Below, in pieces: positions 53,601 through 63,140 of a stretch of 64,000 nucleotides of DNA; within the stretch, counting starts at the first letter, position 1, and each line of letters opens with the position of its first letter. Origin of the DNA: SIAQ01 sp963767835 (GTDB lineage: Bacteria; Planctomycetota; Planctomycetia; Gemmatales; Gemmataceae). The notes beneath the pieces are model-generated. The model was not told the DNA's origin and made no database searches. It was given only the letters and a program-made list of their open reading frames with translations. The stretch covers positions 525,948 to 589,947 of the forward strand of contig CAVYFY010000019.1 of the NCBI GenBank assembly GCA_963767835.1, in the 5' to 3' direction. A program made the position numbers and the translations under genes.

Positions 53601-54679
53601 ACGCCGAACTGCCCAAAGCGCAGCCGCGCACCAGCGTGCGCGTTTTGACCGCGGCCGAGACGGTCCGGCGCGTTGGCGACCATTGGCTTCACGAGGCGGC
53701 CTTGTGGGTTCATGCCCCGGAAAGCGCGGAACTGCATTTCCGGTTCCCGGCCGAGGTCACGCGCTTGAGTGCGTTGACCGATCAGCGTCTGCAAACGGCG
53801 TGGAGCCCATCGGCCCGCGAATACGTCCTGCCGCTTGACGCAAGTCCGCGGCCGCGCTTCGTGGAGTTGAGCTGGCATGACGCCGGCGCCGCCCAGACGC
53901 CCAACCTGGCGCCCATGCAGTTGGATCAGGCCGAGCTGCCGAGCCCGACGCGTGTGGTGTGGATGCCCGCCGGGCGGAGCACAGCGGCGCCGATCACGCC
54001 AACGCTTTTTGAGCGGCTGATGCAGGAAGCACAGGGCCATGCGCTGAGTGCCGCCGCCTTGGCCGACGAGCCGGCGCGGTCGCCGGCCACCGTAAAAGAA
54101 ATCGCCGTTCGGCAACAACAATTTTACGCTTGCGTCCGTCAAGCCGAGTATGCCCTGGCAATCTCTGGGAGCTTACAGCATGACGTCGTCGCCGCCGCCG
54201 CCCTCGAGCGCCTGAGCGACTTGAAGCGCAAGAACATCGCGCTGGCCAAGGAGCGCCGGTATGACGGCCAGCGTGTGCGTGCCGAAAGCGCCGGACGGAT
54301 CGCCTGGTTCGCCGCCGAGGCAGCGCCGTTGGGGACGCCGATGCTGCTCTTGCCCGCTTCCTCGAGCATCGACTGGCAAGATGAATCGTCGCGGCTCGCC
54401 GCCGAGCGCGGTACGCGCTCGGAGCTGATCCTGCTCGGCGCCGTCTTCTTGCTGGTCTTCTCCTATTTCCGCCACGGCCTTTCGCTGGCGCGCCGATTTG
54501 CCCCGGAAATTGGCATCGGTCTGGCCGTCGCCGGTATGCTCGCGTTCGGCATCGGCGTCATCGGCCTCACGCTCATCGGCGTCCTGCTGCTGGTGCGCGT
54601 CACTCGGCTCGCGTCATCGCTTTGGCGGCATTTCAGCACGCAACCGGCTTCCCCATCCACGCCTGCCCCGCCGCAATAG
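47678..54679 (+). CDS. Giant envelope protein 2, unknown function, frameshifted
   Basis: About 2,330 residues when joined across breaks near 49530, 49625, 49830 and 50690. Signal-like start (LGASLMLLLVAGAFLFAQPG). Beta-rich parts fill 47.9-50.7 kb. Helices near 51180-51510 (ISSVLLAALAGLLLWKI, GVLAMLWWPATIREF, VALPIVAVLIVSLLACLIRL) split the protein. The second half opens with VEYLIHSGKDAELMIPLAGV ... FLDGVPV ... GAHHLRMSFTV, the same layout as a module in giant protein 1. Terminal helices at ELILLGAVFLLVFSYF and IGLAVAGMLAFGIGVIGL. The last 3.9 kb (50753-54679) is one unbroken frame. No enzyme motif seen. Confidence 0.8.
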
Positions 54680-54762
54680 AATAGCTATCAGCCGTCAGCT
54701 ATCCGCTTTCAGCCGTCAACATGTAAGGCCGATAGCCTTGCTATTTACGCAAAGGAATCTCC

Positions 54763-57063
54763 ATGAAACACAGCGCCATCCTCGTGTTGTTGCTTGTGCC
54801 GATCGCGACCGCGTCCGCTCAGGAACGCCGGCCCATGAAAGTGGACGACCTCTTCCGCTTCCAGCGCATCGCCGACCCGCAGATCAGCCCCGACGGCAAA
54901 TGGATCGTCTACACCCAGACCGCCGTCGATCTCCAGGCCAACAAGAGCACCTCGCATCTTTGGCTCGCGTCCACGGAGAAAGGCGCCGCCCCCAAGCAAC
55001 TCACCGACGGCGCCAAGAGCGATCGCCATCCGCGCTGGAGCCCCGACGGCAAATCGATCCTCTTCGAGTCCGCCCGCTCCGGGTCCAACCAGCTCTGGAT
55101 CATCGACCTCGCCGGCGGCGAGCCTCGCCAGCTCACCAAGATCAGCACCGAGGCCGCCACGGGAATCTGGTCGCGCGACGGCAAGCAAATCGCTTTCGTG
55201 TCCGCCGTTTGGCCCGAATACTCCGAGAAGCCGTTCGCGGAAAGCGACGCCCTCAACCAGAAACGCATCGACGAAAAGGAAAAGAATCCCGTCAAAGCCA
55301 AGACCTTCAAACGCCTCTTCTTTCGCCATTGGGACGATTACGTCGAGGACAAACGCCAGCATCTCTTCGTCATGACCTTTGACAATGGCAAGGCCAGCGA
55401 GCCCAGGGACGTCACCCCCGGCGACCGCGACGCCTACCCAACCTCCACAACATTCTCCAGCGGCGACGATTTCACCTTCGACCCCGACGGCAAATATCTC
55501 TACTTCACCGCCGTCCCTGAAAAAAATGAGGCGTGGAGCACCGACTACGACATTTGCCGCGTCCCCGTCACGGGGGGCACGACGAAGTGGGATACGATCA
55601 CAAAAGACAACAAGGCCGCCGACGGTTCGCCGCAATTCTCGCCCGACGGCAAATGGCTCGCCTATCGCGCCCAGAAACGCCCCGGCTACGAGGCCGACCG
55701 CTTTGAACTGATGCTGCTGCCAGCCCACAGCTTATTCGAAAAGGGTGAGAAGAAACGCGCCAAGCCGCGCAGCCTCACCGCCGAGTTCGAGGTCTCCGCC
55801 GAGGATTTCGTCTGGATGCCCGACTCCGAGCGCATCTATTTCAGCGCCGATGATCGCGGCAAGCACTGGTATTTCGTCACGAACATCAAGGATCCTGCAC
55901 CCGCCGAGCGCAGCACCTTCATCAAGCACCACACCAACGACGCCCTGTCGGTCTCCAAGGACGGCAAGCGCATGGCTTTCACGCGCAGGGCGATGCACCA
56001 TTCCAATGAGGTGTTCGTGGCCATCGATCGCGACACCGACTGGGACGTGTTCAACGCCAGCAAGGCCAACGAGAAAGTGCTAGGCGAGCTGGACCTGCCG
56101 TTGCCGGAAAGCGTGAGCGTGATCGGGGCCGGCGGTCAGCCGATGCAGATGTGGATCTTGAAGCCGCCCGGCTTCGACGCCAAGAAGAAGTGGCCGCTCG
56201 CCTTTTTGGTGCACGGCGGCCCGCAAGGCGCGTGGGAGGACGGCTGGAGCTTCCGCTGGAACCCGCAAGCCTGGGCCGCCCAGGGCTACGTCGTCGCCAT
56301 GCCCAACCCGCGCGGCTCCACCGGCTTTGGCCAACAATACGTCGATGAAATCTCCGGCGATTGGGGCGGCAAATGCTACACCGATCTCATGGCCGGCCTC
56401 AAATATCTCGAAGAGCAACCCTACATCGACAAGGACCGCATGGGCGCCGCCGGCGCGTCCTTCGGCGGCTACATGATGAATTGGTTCGCCGTCAACACCC
56501 CCAAATTCAAAACCCTCATCACCCATTGCGGCGTCTGGAATTTCGACAGCATGTACGCCACCACCGAGGAACTCTGGTTCGACGAATGGGAGCACGGCGG
56601 CCCCCCCTGGGGCAAGAACCGCGCAAGCTACGAAAAGCATTCCCCCCACAAGCTCGCCGCCAACCTCGGCAAATTCAAGACGCCGATGCTCATCATCCAC
56701 AACGATCTGGACTTCCGCGTCCCCGTCAGCGAAGGCATCCAGCTCTTCACCACCCTGCAGCGCCAGGGCGTCGAATCGCGTTTCATCAATTTCCCCGACG
56801 AGGGGCACTGGGTTCTAAAGCCGAGGAACAGCGAATACTGGCACCGCGAGGTGTTTGCGTGGTTGAAGAAGCATGTGCCGGCGGCGGGAGGTGAAAATGA
56901 GGAGTATTTACCGAACCACCGAATCGCTAGGTGGGAGAAAGCAACGAGGGGAGGGTTGAATTTCAACTCGACGCCCTTCGCAAGCCAGGGATCTCGCCGG
57001 ACCACCGCTGGCAGCGCAATGGGCACATCGCTGGCGTCTATGAATCGGCGGCCATCATTGTGA
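54763..57063 (+). CDS. S9-family prolyl oligopeptidase-like peptidase
   Basis: 766 residues with a signal peptide (MKHSAILVLLLVPIATASAQ). N-terminal beta-propeller repeats (ISPDGKWIVYTQ, WSPDGKSILFES, FSPDGKWLAYRA) precede an alpha/beta hydrolase domain. Catalytic Ser in GAAGASFGGYMMNW (about residue 565), Asp in HNDLDFRVPVS, His in DEGHWVLKP. Resembles secreted acylaminoacyl/dipeptidyl peptidases. Normal ending is around VFAWLKKHVPAAGG (about 56890); the last 55 residues are low-quality and overlap another frame, so the stop may be displaced. Confidence 0.93.
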   Translation: MKHSAILVLLLVPIATASAQERRPMKVDDLFRFQRIADPQISPDGKWIVYTQTAVDLQANKSTSHLWLASTEKGAAPKQLTDGAKSDRHPRWSPDGKSILFESARSGSNQLWIIDLAGGEPRQLTKISTEAATGIWSRDGKQIAFVSAVWPEYSEKPFAESDALNQKRIDEKEKNPVKAKTFKRLFFRHWDDYVEDKRQHLFVMTFDNGKASEPRDVTPGDRDAYPTSTTFSSGDDFTFDPDGKYLYFTAVPEKNEAWSTDYDICRVPVTGGTTKWDTITKDNKAADGSPQFSPDGKWLAYRAQKRPGYEADRFELMLLPAHSLFEKGEKKRAKPRSLTAEFEVSAEDFVWMPDSERIYFSADDRGKHWYFVTNIKDPAPAERSTFIKHHTNDALSVSKDGKRMAFTRRAMHHSNEVFVAIDRDTDWDVFNASKANEKVLGELDLPLPESVSVIGAGGQPMQMWILKPPGFDAKKKWPLAFLVHGGPQGAWEDGWSFRWNPQAWAAQGYVVAMPNPRGSTGFGQQYVDEISGDWGGKCYTDLMAGLKYLEEQPYIDKDRMGAAGASFGGYMMNWFAVNTPKFKTLITHCGVWNFDSMYATTEELWFDEWEHGGPPWGKNRASYEKHSPHKLAANLGKFKTPMLIIHNDLDFRVPVSEGIQLFTTLQRQGVESRFINFPDEGHWVLKPRNSEYWHREVFAWLKKHVPAAGGENEEYLPNHRIARWEKATRGGLNFNSTPFASQGSRRTTAGSAMGTSLASMNRRPSL

Positions 57064-57209
57064 TTGCTCGCAGGAAGTTTGGCGAGGTGCGCGGCCTGCT
57101 GGCCAGATGCATCGAGCGCGTTTGCAGCAAACTGCAATCTGATCGCGCCGAAAACCGTGGAAGCCGGTCCCGTCCAAAGGTTCTGACGGCCCAATGTACT
57201 GTCCGCTGA
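56931..57209 (+). CDS. Hypothetical protein overlapping the S9 peptidase end
   Basis: 92 residues, GTG start. GRVEFQLDALRKPGISPDHR and SAAIIVIARRKFGEVRGLLA look protein-like and better than the S9 tail in the other frame. If real, the S9 gene should stop before 56930. No family recognised. Confidence 0.3.
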   Translation: MGESNEGRVEFQLDALRKPGISPDHRWQRNGHIAGVYESAAIIVIARRKFGEVRGLLARCIERVCSKLQSDRAENRGSRSRPKVLTAQCTVR

Positions 57210-57673
57210 TCGCAAAATGATTGATGTCGCACCTGGCAACGACGGCGTTCGTCGCCCTTCCACGGCGAAATCGAATGAAATGGCTCGCGCTCGGCAATAT
57301 CCACTGCGCAAACGTCATTGACCAGAAACGGCCACGATGGAAAAGATGTTCGCGGCTATCCAGAATGACTTCCAGGCAACCGTTGAACGAAGATGGAGCG
57401 ATTGCAGCGCGATTTGGCGGCACGAAGGACTGGCATGGCGAGCCGCTAGCTACGAAAAGGGGCTGACATATGCGGACTATTTCCTCCGGCAGTGCCATGC
57501 TCGACGTGGAGAACAAGTGATGGGCTGCGTTTGTCATGGATGACACGCCCCGGCATGGCTTTGAGCGATCGACGAAATGCATCGTGACGATGGACTCGGC
57601 AACTCCTATCGCTTTGTCTTTGAGAGATTTCGGGTCGGCTGCTGCAGCAATTAACCGAACGTCAGGTTGAATC
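57210..57673. other. Stretch with no confident gene
   Basis: Only a 68-residue frame at 57337-57543 (MEKMFAAIQNDFQATVERRW) seems mildly protein-like. A longer minus-strand frame across it has unusual composition and is probably a shadow. Likely decayed coding DNA. Confidence 0.35.
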
Positions 57674-58240
57674 ATGGCGAACCCATTTCCCGGAATGGAC
57701 CCCTACTTGGAGAGCGATCTGTGGATGTCGGTGCACACCGACCTTTGCGCCGAGATCGCCCGGCAGCTCCGCCAAAGGTTCGCCCCAAATATGTTGTGCT
57801 GACGACGCGGCGTGTCGTTCATAGCGCCGCCGGACGAGACGGAGCGCAACGGGTCGCATCGCTTTCCGGATGTTGGCGTGCTGCCGTCAACTCCTGCCGT
57901 GAGTGCGCCGCGCAGGAGTGGCGACGCTATTGAGGCTTCCAAGAATTTCTTCCGGAGCCTCCCGCATATCAGCGTGGAAGTGCGCGACGTGGCCGAACGC
58001 CGTTTGGGGCGTGTATCGAAGTCTTTCAACGAAGAAAAGCATGGCAAGGGACTCCGACAATACGCAGCGAATCAGATCGGTCCAGCCCGGCTCAGTACTG
58101 GAAATCTATCCGTGCGAAAAGGCCTTCCGCCGGCGCCGGTGCGTCTGGGCTTTCGCGTTCCGTGCGTAGAGCGAAAAACCAAGGAGGTCGAAGTATGGCC
58201 GATTTCATTGCCGCGCCTGCGGAGTCGCCGCTGAGGCCGG
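57674..58240 (+). pseudogene. DUF4058 family remnant
   Basis: Starts with MANPFPGMDPYLESDLWMSV, the family's hallmark, then changes frame near 57770 (RPKYVVLTTRRVV) and again near 57812 (APPDETERNGSHRF), continuing with HISVEVRDVAERRL and, much degraded, VRKGLPPAPVR and VEVWPISLP. The normal core for the middle of the domain is scrambled. A decayed gene. Confidence 0.7.
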
Positions 58241-58395
58241 ACCACCGTGGGGCCGCCGAGCCGTCGTCGAAGATCCGACGATGACGAAATCCGGCGATGA
58301 GTTGTCGATCGCATCGGGCTCGGTGCTCCGAATTGCGTGGATGCCACTTCGTCGTCTTGAGGCAAGAAGCCATAACTGCAAGATTCTGGCAACGG

Positions 58396-59502
58396 TCATC
58401 CCTCCGCCATCGCCAGCCGTTCGCGGATCGGCGGGTGATCGTAGAACAACAGCGCGACCAGCGGGTGCGGGTCGGGGTCGCTCTTGTTGAGGCGGGCGAG
58501 CTTGATGAAGGCCGAGCGATAGGCCGATTTGTTGTGCGTGCGCTCCAGGGCATAGCGGTCGCATTGCCGTTCGTAGAATCGGCTCAGGGCGTTTTGCAGC
58601 GGCCTCAAGGAGAGGCCGAAGATCGCGAGGACGAAGAGCAACAACGGCAGAGCGGTCGGATCGGTGATGCCGCTGTAGCCGAGCCAGGCGGCGCTGGCGG
58701 AAAGCACGCGATCGACCAGCCAGAAGCCGGCCAGCGACAGGACGACGGAGAGCGCGATCGATTTGGGCAGATGGCGATGGACGTGATGGCCGACCTCGTG
58801 GGCAAAAACCACCTCGATTTCCTCCGGCGTGAATTGCGCCAGCAGCGTATCGCCCAGCAGCACGCGGCGCGAATTGCCCAGGCCGGCGAGGGCGGCGTTC
58901 GCCTTCTTCGTCTCGGCGCTAAGATGAAGTTCGTACACGCCTTGGATGGTCAGGCTCGTCCCTTGCGTCAATTTCCTGAGCCGATCGAGCAACTCCGCAT
59001 TGTCGAGCGGCGTCACCTTATAGAAGATCGGCAGGATCACCACCGGCAGCAATCGGCCGAGGACCAGCGTGACGGCGAGCCAGCCCGCGGTCGCCGCCAG
59101 CCACCACCATTGCCCCGTCACCCAGAGAATCCAGTAAAGCCCGAACACGAGCAAGAGGCCAAGCACGCCACCGACCGCGTAGCCCTTGACCCGATGCCAC
59201 AGCCAGCCGGCGACGGTTTGATTGCTGAGTTGATAGCGATGCTCCAGCACGAACCCGGAATAGAAATCGAGCGGCAACGTCAACAGCTCCAGCGTGACGC
59301 CCAGCAGCGCGGCGCTGGCGAGCAATCGCAGCCAAGCCTCCCACGCGGTGGTTTGCTGGGCGAGTTCGGGGCCGACGATGAAGCCGAGCAGCGCCATCCA
59401 GCCGAGGCTGAGGATCGCGTTGACGGTGATGATCGTGATCTTCTGCCGCTGGTAGCGTTTGATTTCGGGGGAGGCGGGTTCGAGTTCGGCGTCGCTGGCC
59501 AT
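58396..59502 (-). CDS. M48-family CAAX-protease-like metallopeptidase
   Basis: 368 residues from MASDAELEPA at 59502 (AAAGGAAA upstream). Ste24-type layout: helices with LDFYSGFVLEHRYQLSNQTV, zinc motif HEVGHH (about residue 237), a second helical pair, then ERQCDRYAL with the third ligand region. Probably a membrane protein quality-control or processing protease. Divergent from larA. Confidence 0.93.
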   Translation of the reverse strand: MASDAELEPASPEIKRYQRQKITIITVNAILSLGWMALLGFIVGPELAQQTTAWEAWLRLLASAALLGVTLELLTLPLDFYSGFVLEHRYQLSNQTVAGWLWHRVKGYAVGGVLGLLLVFGLYWILWVTGQWWWLAATAGWLAVTLVLGRLLPVVILPIFYKVTPLDNAELLDRLRKLTQGTSLTIQGVYELHLSAETKKANAALAGLGNSRRVLLGDTLLAQFTPEEIEVVFAHEVGHHVHRHLPKSIALSVVLSLAGFWLVDRVLSASAAWLGYSGITDPTALPLLLFVLAIFGLSLRPLQNALSRFYERQCDRYALERTHNKSAYRSAFIKLARLNKSDPDPHPLVALLFYDHPPIRERLAMAEG

Positions 59503-59594
59503 GGCGTTTCCTTTCTGGGATAATGGTATGATAGCCAATTCGTTTAGTGCCCGCATGGCGCCATGCGGCGGTAAACGCAAACACGGAATACCAC

Positions 59595-60870
59595 ATGCGC
59601 ATCAAGCTCGATTACGGTCGCACCGGCCTCGATGTCGAATTGCCGGAGAAGAATCTTGTCGGCCCGCTGCACATTCGCGATGCCGAGCCGCTCGCCGATC
59701 CGCAGCGGGCGATTCTCGAATGCCTGCGCCATCCCGTCGGCACTCCGCCGCTTGGCCGAGCTGGCGAAGGGGCGCAAGAGCGCGTGCATCCTCATATGCG
59801 ATTTCACCCGGCCCGTGCCGAACAAGCTGATCCTGCCGCCCATGCTGCACATTCTCGAAGAGCAGGGCATCCCGCGCGACGAGATCTTGATTCTCATCGC
59901 CACCGGCTTGCATCGGCCCAATCAAGGCAACGAGTTGGAAGAAATGGTCGGCCCCGACATCGTCAAGCATTACCGCATCGAGAACCACTTCGGCAAACGC
60001 CTGAGAGACCACGAATTCCTCGGCGTCACTCCCAACGGCGTCCCCGCGTACATCGACAAACGCTTCACGCAGGCCGATCTCAAGATCACCACCGGCCTGA
60101 TCGAGCCGCACCTGATGGCGGGGTATTCGGGAGGCCGCAAGGTGATCTGCCCTGGCATCGCGGCCCTCGAGACCGTGAAAATCTGGCACGGCCCCAAGTT
60201 TCTCGAACATCCCAAGGCCGATTGCGGCATTCTCGACGGCAATCCGGTGCATGAAGAGAACACGCGCATCGCCAAGATGGCCGGCTGCGACTTCATCGTC
60301 AATGTCGCCATCGACGGCCAACGCCGCATCACCTGGGTCGGGGCCGGCGACATGGAAAAGGCCTGGCTCGAAGGGGTTCGCTTCGTCGAGAACGTTGTCC
60401 GCGTCGGCGTCTTGGAGCCGATGGACATCGTCGTCACGAGCAGTGCCGGCTATCCGCTCGACGCCACCTGGTATCAGGCGATCAAGGGGCTCACCGGCTG
60501 CTTGCCGATCGTCAAGCAAGGCGGCACCATCGTCCTGGCCGCGAGCTTGACCGAAGGCGTCGGCTCGCCGGAATTTGCGCATCTCATTGCCGACAATCCG
60601 GATCTGCCCGCGTTCATTCAGCGCATCCTCGGCAAGGATTATTTCGTCATGGATCAATGGCAGCTCGAGGAATTCGTCAAGGTCGTCAAGCGCTGCAAGG
60701 TGAAGGTCGTCACCAAGGGGCTGTCCCCGGAAACGCTGCGGCAATGTCATGTCGAGCCGGCATCAAGCGTCGAGCAAGCGGTCGCCGATTGCCTGAATGA
60801 GTATGGCGCCGATGCTAAGATCGCGGTGATTCCGAAGGGGCCGTATGTGTTGCCGTATGTGGGGGCATGA
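59595..60870 (+). CDS. larA: Nickel-pincer racemase LarA family, one frameshift
   Basis: Lactate racemase or related LarA-type 2-hydroxyacid racemase. About 425 residues. Start MRIKLDYGRTGLDVELPEKN at 59595; the frame breaks near 59750, after which AELAKGRKSACILICDFTRP continues in the next frame. Conserved: DFTRPVPN, ATGLHRPN, EPHLMAGYSGGRKVICPG with the cofactor Lys, and KIWHGP. All active-site His and Lys appear present. Cofactor genes larB, larC and larE are not in the window. Confidence 0.88.
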
Positions 60871-60930
60871 TTCCGGGTTTTGCATTGACATATTCGCAAT
60901 TTGCGAAGACAATGATTCTTGAGCGCCCTT

Positions 60931-61293
60931 ATGCACGTGATCACAAAAAGAATGCTTCGCGAGTTTTGGGAGAATCCCAAATACAGCCGGGCGCAAAGCC
61001 CTCTTCTCCAATGGTATCAGGCTGCGGCCGACGCGGAATGGCATTGCTTTGCAGATGTCAAGAAGACCTTTGGCTCGTGCGATCAAGTTGGTAGTAAAAC
61101 AGTGTTCGACGTTGGCGGCAACAAGTATCGAATAATCGCTGTCATTGACTACGAACGCCAGAAGGTATACATTCGAGCCGTTCTCGATCACAGAGAATAC
61201 GACGAGGGGAAATGGAAGACTGATACATTCGGCGACGATTGGCAGCGATTCAAGCAAATGATTCAAGACAGACCAAACGGGAAGAAGCCATGA
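60931..61293 (+). CDS. higB: HigB-type toxin (mRNA interferase)
   Basis: 120 residues from MHVITKRMLREFWENPKYSR at 60931. Family features: PLLQWYQAAADAEWHCFADV, KTVFDVGGNKYRIIAVIDY, KVYIRAVLDHREYDEGKWK. Cleaves mRNA at the ribosome in studied members. Overlaps its antitoxin by ATGA, toxin first, the usual hig order. Confidence 0.9.
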   Translation: MHVITKRMLREFWENPKYSRAQSPLLQWYQAAADAEWHCFADVKKTFGSCDQVGSKTVFDVGGNKYRIIAVIDYERQKVYIRAVLDHREYDEGKWKTDTFGDDWQRFKQMIQDRPNGKKP

Positions 61294-61712
61294 AAACGCG
61301 TGCTAAGAAAAAAACGGTAAAGGATCGCTACCTAGAGCTAGTCCAGTGCGTGCCGTTGCGTCCGATTCGCACTGAGAGCGAGTTGGATGAGGCCATCAAC
61401 ATGGTGAATTATTTAATCGATCGTCCGCAGATGAGCGCTGACGAGAAGGACTACCTCGACGTTCTCGGCGCCCTGATCGAGGAATACGAAACAAAGCATA
61501 TCATCTTCGACCGCCAACCGCCGTCCGCGATGCTGCAATTCTTAATCGAAGCGAAGGGCGTCACGCAAGCGCAGGCGGCTAAGGAATGCCGAATCGCTGC
61601 ATCGACGATCTCCGAACTTCTCGCGGGCACTCGCAAAATGAATCGCGACCACATCGCCAAATTCGCCGCGTATTTCCACGTCGGGCCAGGCGTCTTTTTC
61701 GAGGAGAACTGA
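61290..61712 (+). CDS. higA: HigA-type antitoxin
   Basis: 140 residues starting in the higB stop. A helical N-terminus (TESELDEAINMVNYLIDRPQ, DYLDVLGALIEEYE) precedes an XRE helix-turn-helix: MLQFLIEAKGVTQAQAAKEC, ASTISELLAGTRKMNRDHIA. It should bind its own promoter and HigB. Confidence 0.92.
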   Translation: MKTRAKKKTVKDRYLELVQCVPLRPIRTESELDEAINMVNYLIDRPQMSADEKDYLDVLGALIEEYETKHIIFDRQPPSAMLQFLIEAKGVTQAQAAKECRIAASTISELLAGTRKMNRDHIAKFAAYFHVGPGVFFEEN

Positions 61713-61716
61713 GGCG

Positions 61717-62211
61717 ATGTGGAAATGCCGCCGAACCTGGCTTCTGCTCGCCGCGCTGGTCGGCACCGCGCTTGCCGTCTACTTCGAGCCGAGCCATTGC
61801 GTGCGCGTCTGGCTATTGGGCGAGGCGTTTTACGACGGGCGGCCGACATCGTATTGGCGGACCCGTTGCGACGAATGGTTGGAGCGATTCGGCGACGAGG
61901 AATCGCTCAAGGCGGTCACGTGGCTGTTGCCTTTTGAACTCCCGCAGGAACCGGGGATGCGGCGGTTTGGCGTCGAGGAGGAGTACAATTTCCCTTCAAG
62001 CGTCAGCTTGCCGACGGAGACTTTTTGGAAGCGTTGCCGAGACTTCACGCGGACCAAGGAGGAACTTGACCGCGAGCGCGCCTACACGTTTGCCCCGCAG
62101 ATCTTGTGGGCCACTCCGGACACCGTGCCGGTTCTGGTACCGAATTCTGTACCACATTTCAGCACAGAAACTCGGGGAGAAATTGGGCTCTTGAGGCGTC
62201 AGAGGCGGTAA
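61717..62211 (+). CDS. Hypothetical membrane-anchored protein after higA
   Basis: 164 residues, four bases after higA with GAGG in the gap. One N-terminal helix (TWLLLAALVGTALAVYF), then HCVRVWLLGEAFYDGRPTSY WR, a motif typical of planctomycete proteins of unknown function. The final third may be off-frame after about 62150. Coupling with HigBA may be positional only. Confidence 0.55.
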   Translation: MWKCRRTWLLLAALVGTALAVYFEPSHCVRVWLLGEAFYDGRPTSYWRTRCDEWLERFGDEESLKAVTWLLPFELPQEPGMRRFGVEEEYNFPSSVSLPTETFWKRCRDFTRTKEELDRERAYTFAPQILWATPDTVPVLVPNSVPHFSTETRGEIGLLRRQRR

Positions 62212-62349
62212 ACTGGTTTCCGCAGAGATGGGAGGAAGGCTGAAGTCACCATCTTTGCTCTGTGCAATGACGGGATACCTTGGTGCCAGTTGGAACGCAA
62301 TCGTCGAATCCTCACAACGGCGGCAGCACGGGGAGGCGCTCGGGATTCG

Positions 62350-62650
62350 GATACTTTCGGATTGATTTCTTGCAGGAACGCTGGACGGTGAAGTGGGTTT
62401 CGAGGCCTGTGGCGCGGATGGCCGCAAACAGGTGCCGGTGCTGATCACGGTCTGGTCCTTCTCCAACTATCCGTTCGTGATGGCCATGCCGACGGAGCCC
62501 ACCGAGGCGAGAGGCGTTCAACTTCTTCGGCTGTGTGCCTCACGAAGTGTGGTGGGACAATCCGCGCACGGTGTTCGCCGATCGACGTCGATCCGACCGT
62601 CGCGCACATCCTGTTTGAGTTGCTCGATGGCATCCATGCCAGCAGTTTAA
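62350..62650 (+). mobile_element. IS21-family IstA transposase remnant
   Basis: FSNYPFVMAMPTEPTEA followed, after a shift, by FNFFGCVPHEVWWDNPRTVF: the IstA catalytic-core segment around the DDE motif (WDNPKT). Only about 100 codons remain, with shifts and no istB or ends seen. Confidence 0.75.
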
Positions 62651-62736
62651 GAAAACGGCCCGCGCAGCTGCCCCAGTTTTGGAAAAGTTAGCCCGGAAAA
62701 CCTCCTCCGCCATTTTCAGAGATTGGACAGCTACGG

Positions 62737-62943
62737 ATGAAGGTGTCGTTTGATAAGCTGAGCCCAAGCAGGTTTCCAACAGCTTGCATTCTTACGAGGT
62801 ATGTGCAGTACCGAACTGCCTCGAAGCGAGCAGAACTCCAAAAGAAAGCGACGCTTTGGGAGTGGGCAGAGCGCATGCTTAAGGAAGAGCTTCAAAAACA
62901 GTTCGGTCCCGCCGTGTTTTCCAGGGCTTCGGCCCAACGCTGA
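62737..62943 (+). CDS. Small hypothetical protein
   Basis: 68 residues, helical and basic (SKRAELQKKATLWEWAERML). No family. Support is only composition. Confidence 0.25.
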   Translation: MKVSFDKLSPSRFPTACILTRYVQYRTASKRAELQKKATLWEWAERMLKEELQKQFGPAVFSRASAQR

Positions 62944-63140
62944 TCGCCGCGCCGTACTTGCACGCAATGATGATGCGGCCATAGGTGATCCCCAGGAACA
63001 GCGATGCCTTCGGTCCCGCTTGCGTTGGGATCGAAGACATCGGCGTGTTCTCGCTTGTTCGTACTTACGTCCGCTGCTTGGGCAGCAAGCCGACCGCTCA
63101 CAGGCTATTTCGGTCGGTGGGATCAGAGACCGTGGCCCGA

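Noticed and set aside
57055..57675. 206-residue minus-strand frame
   Set aside because: No ribosome site, unusual composition, no family; probably chance in decayed DNA.
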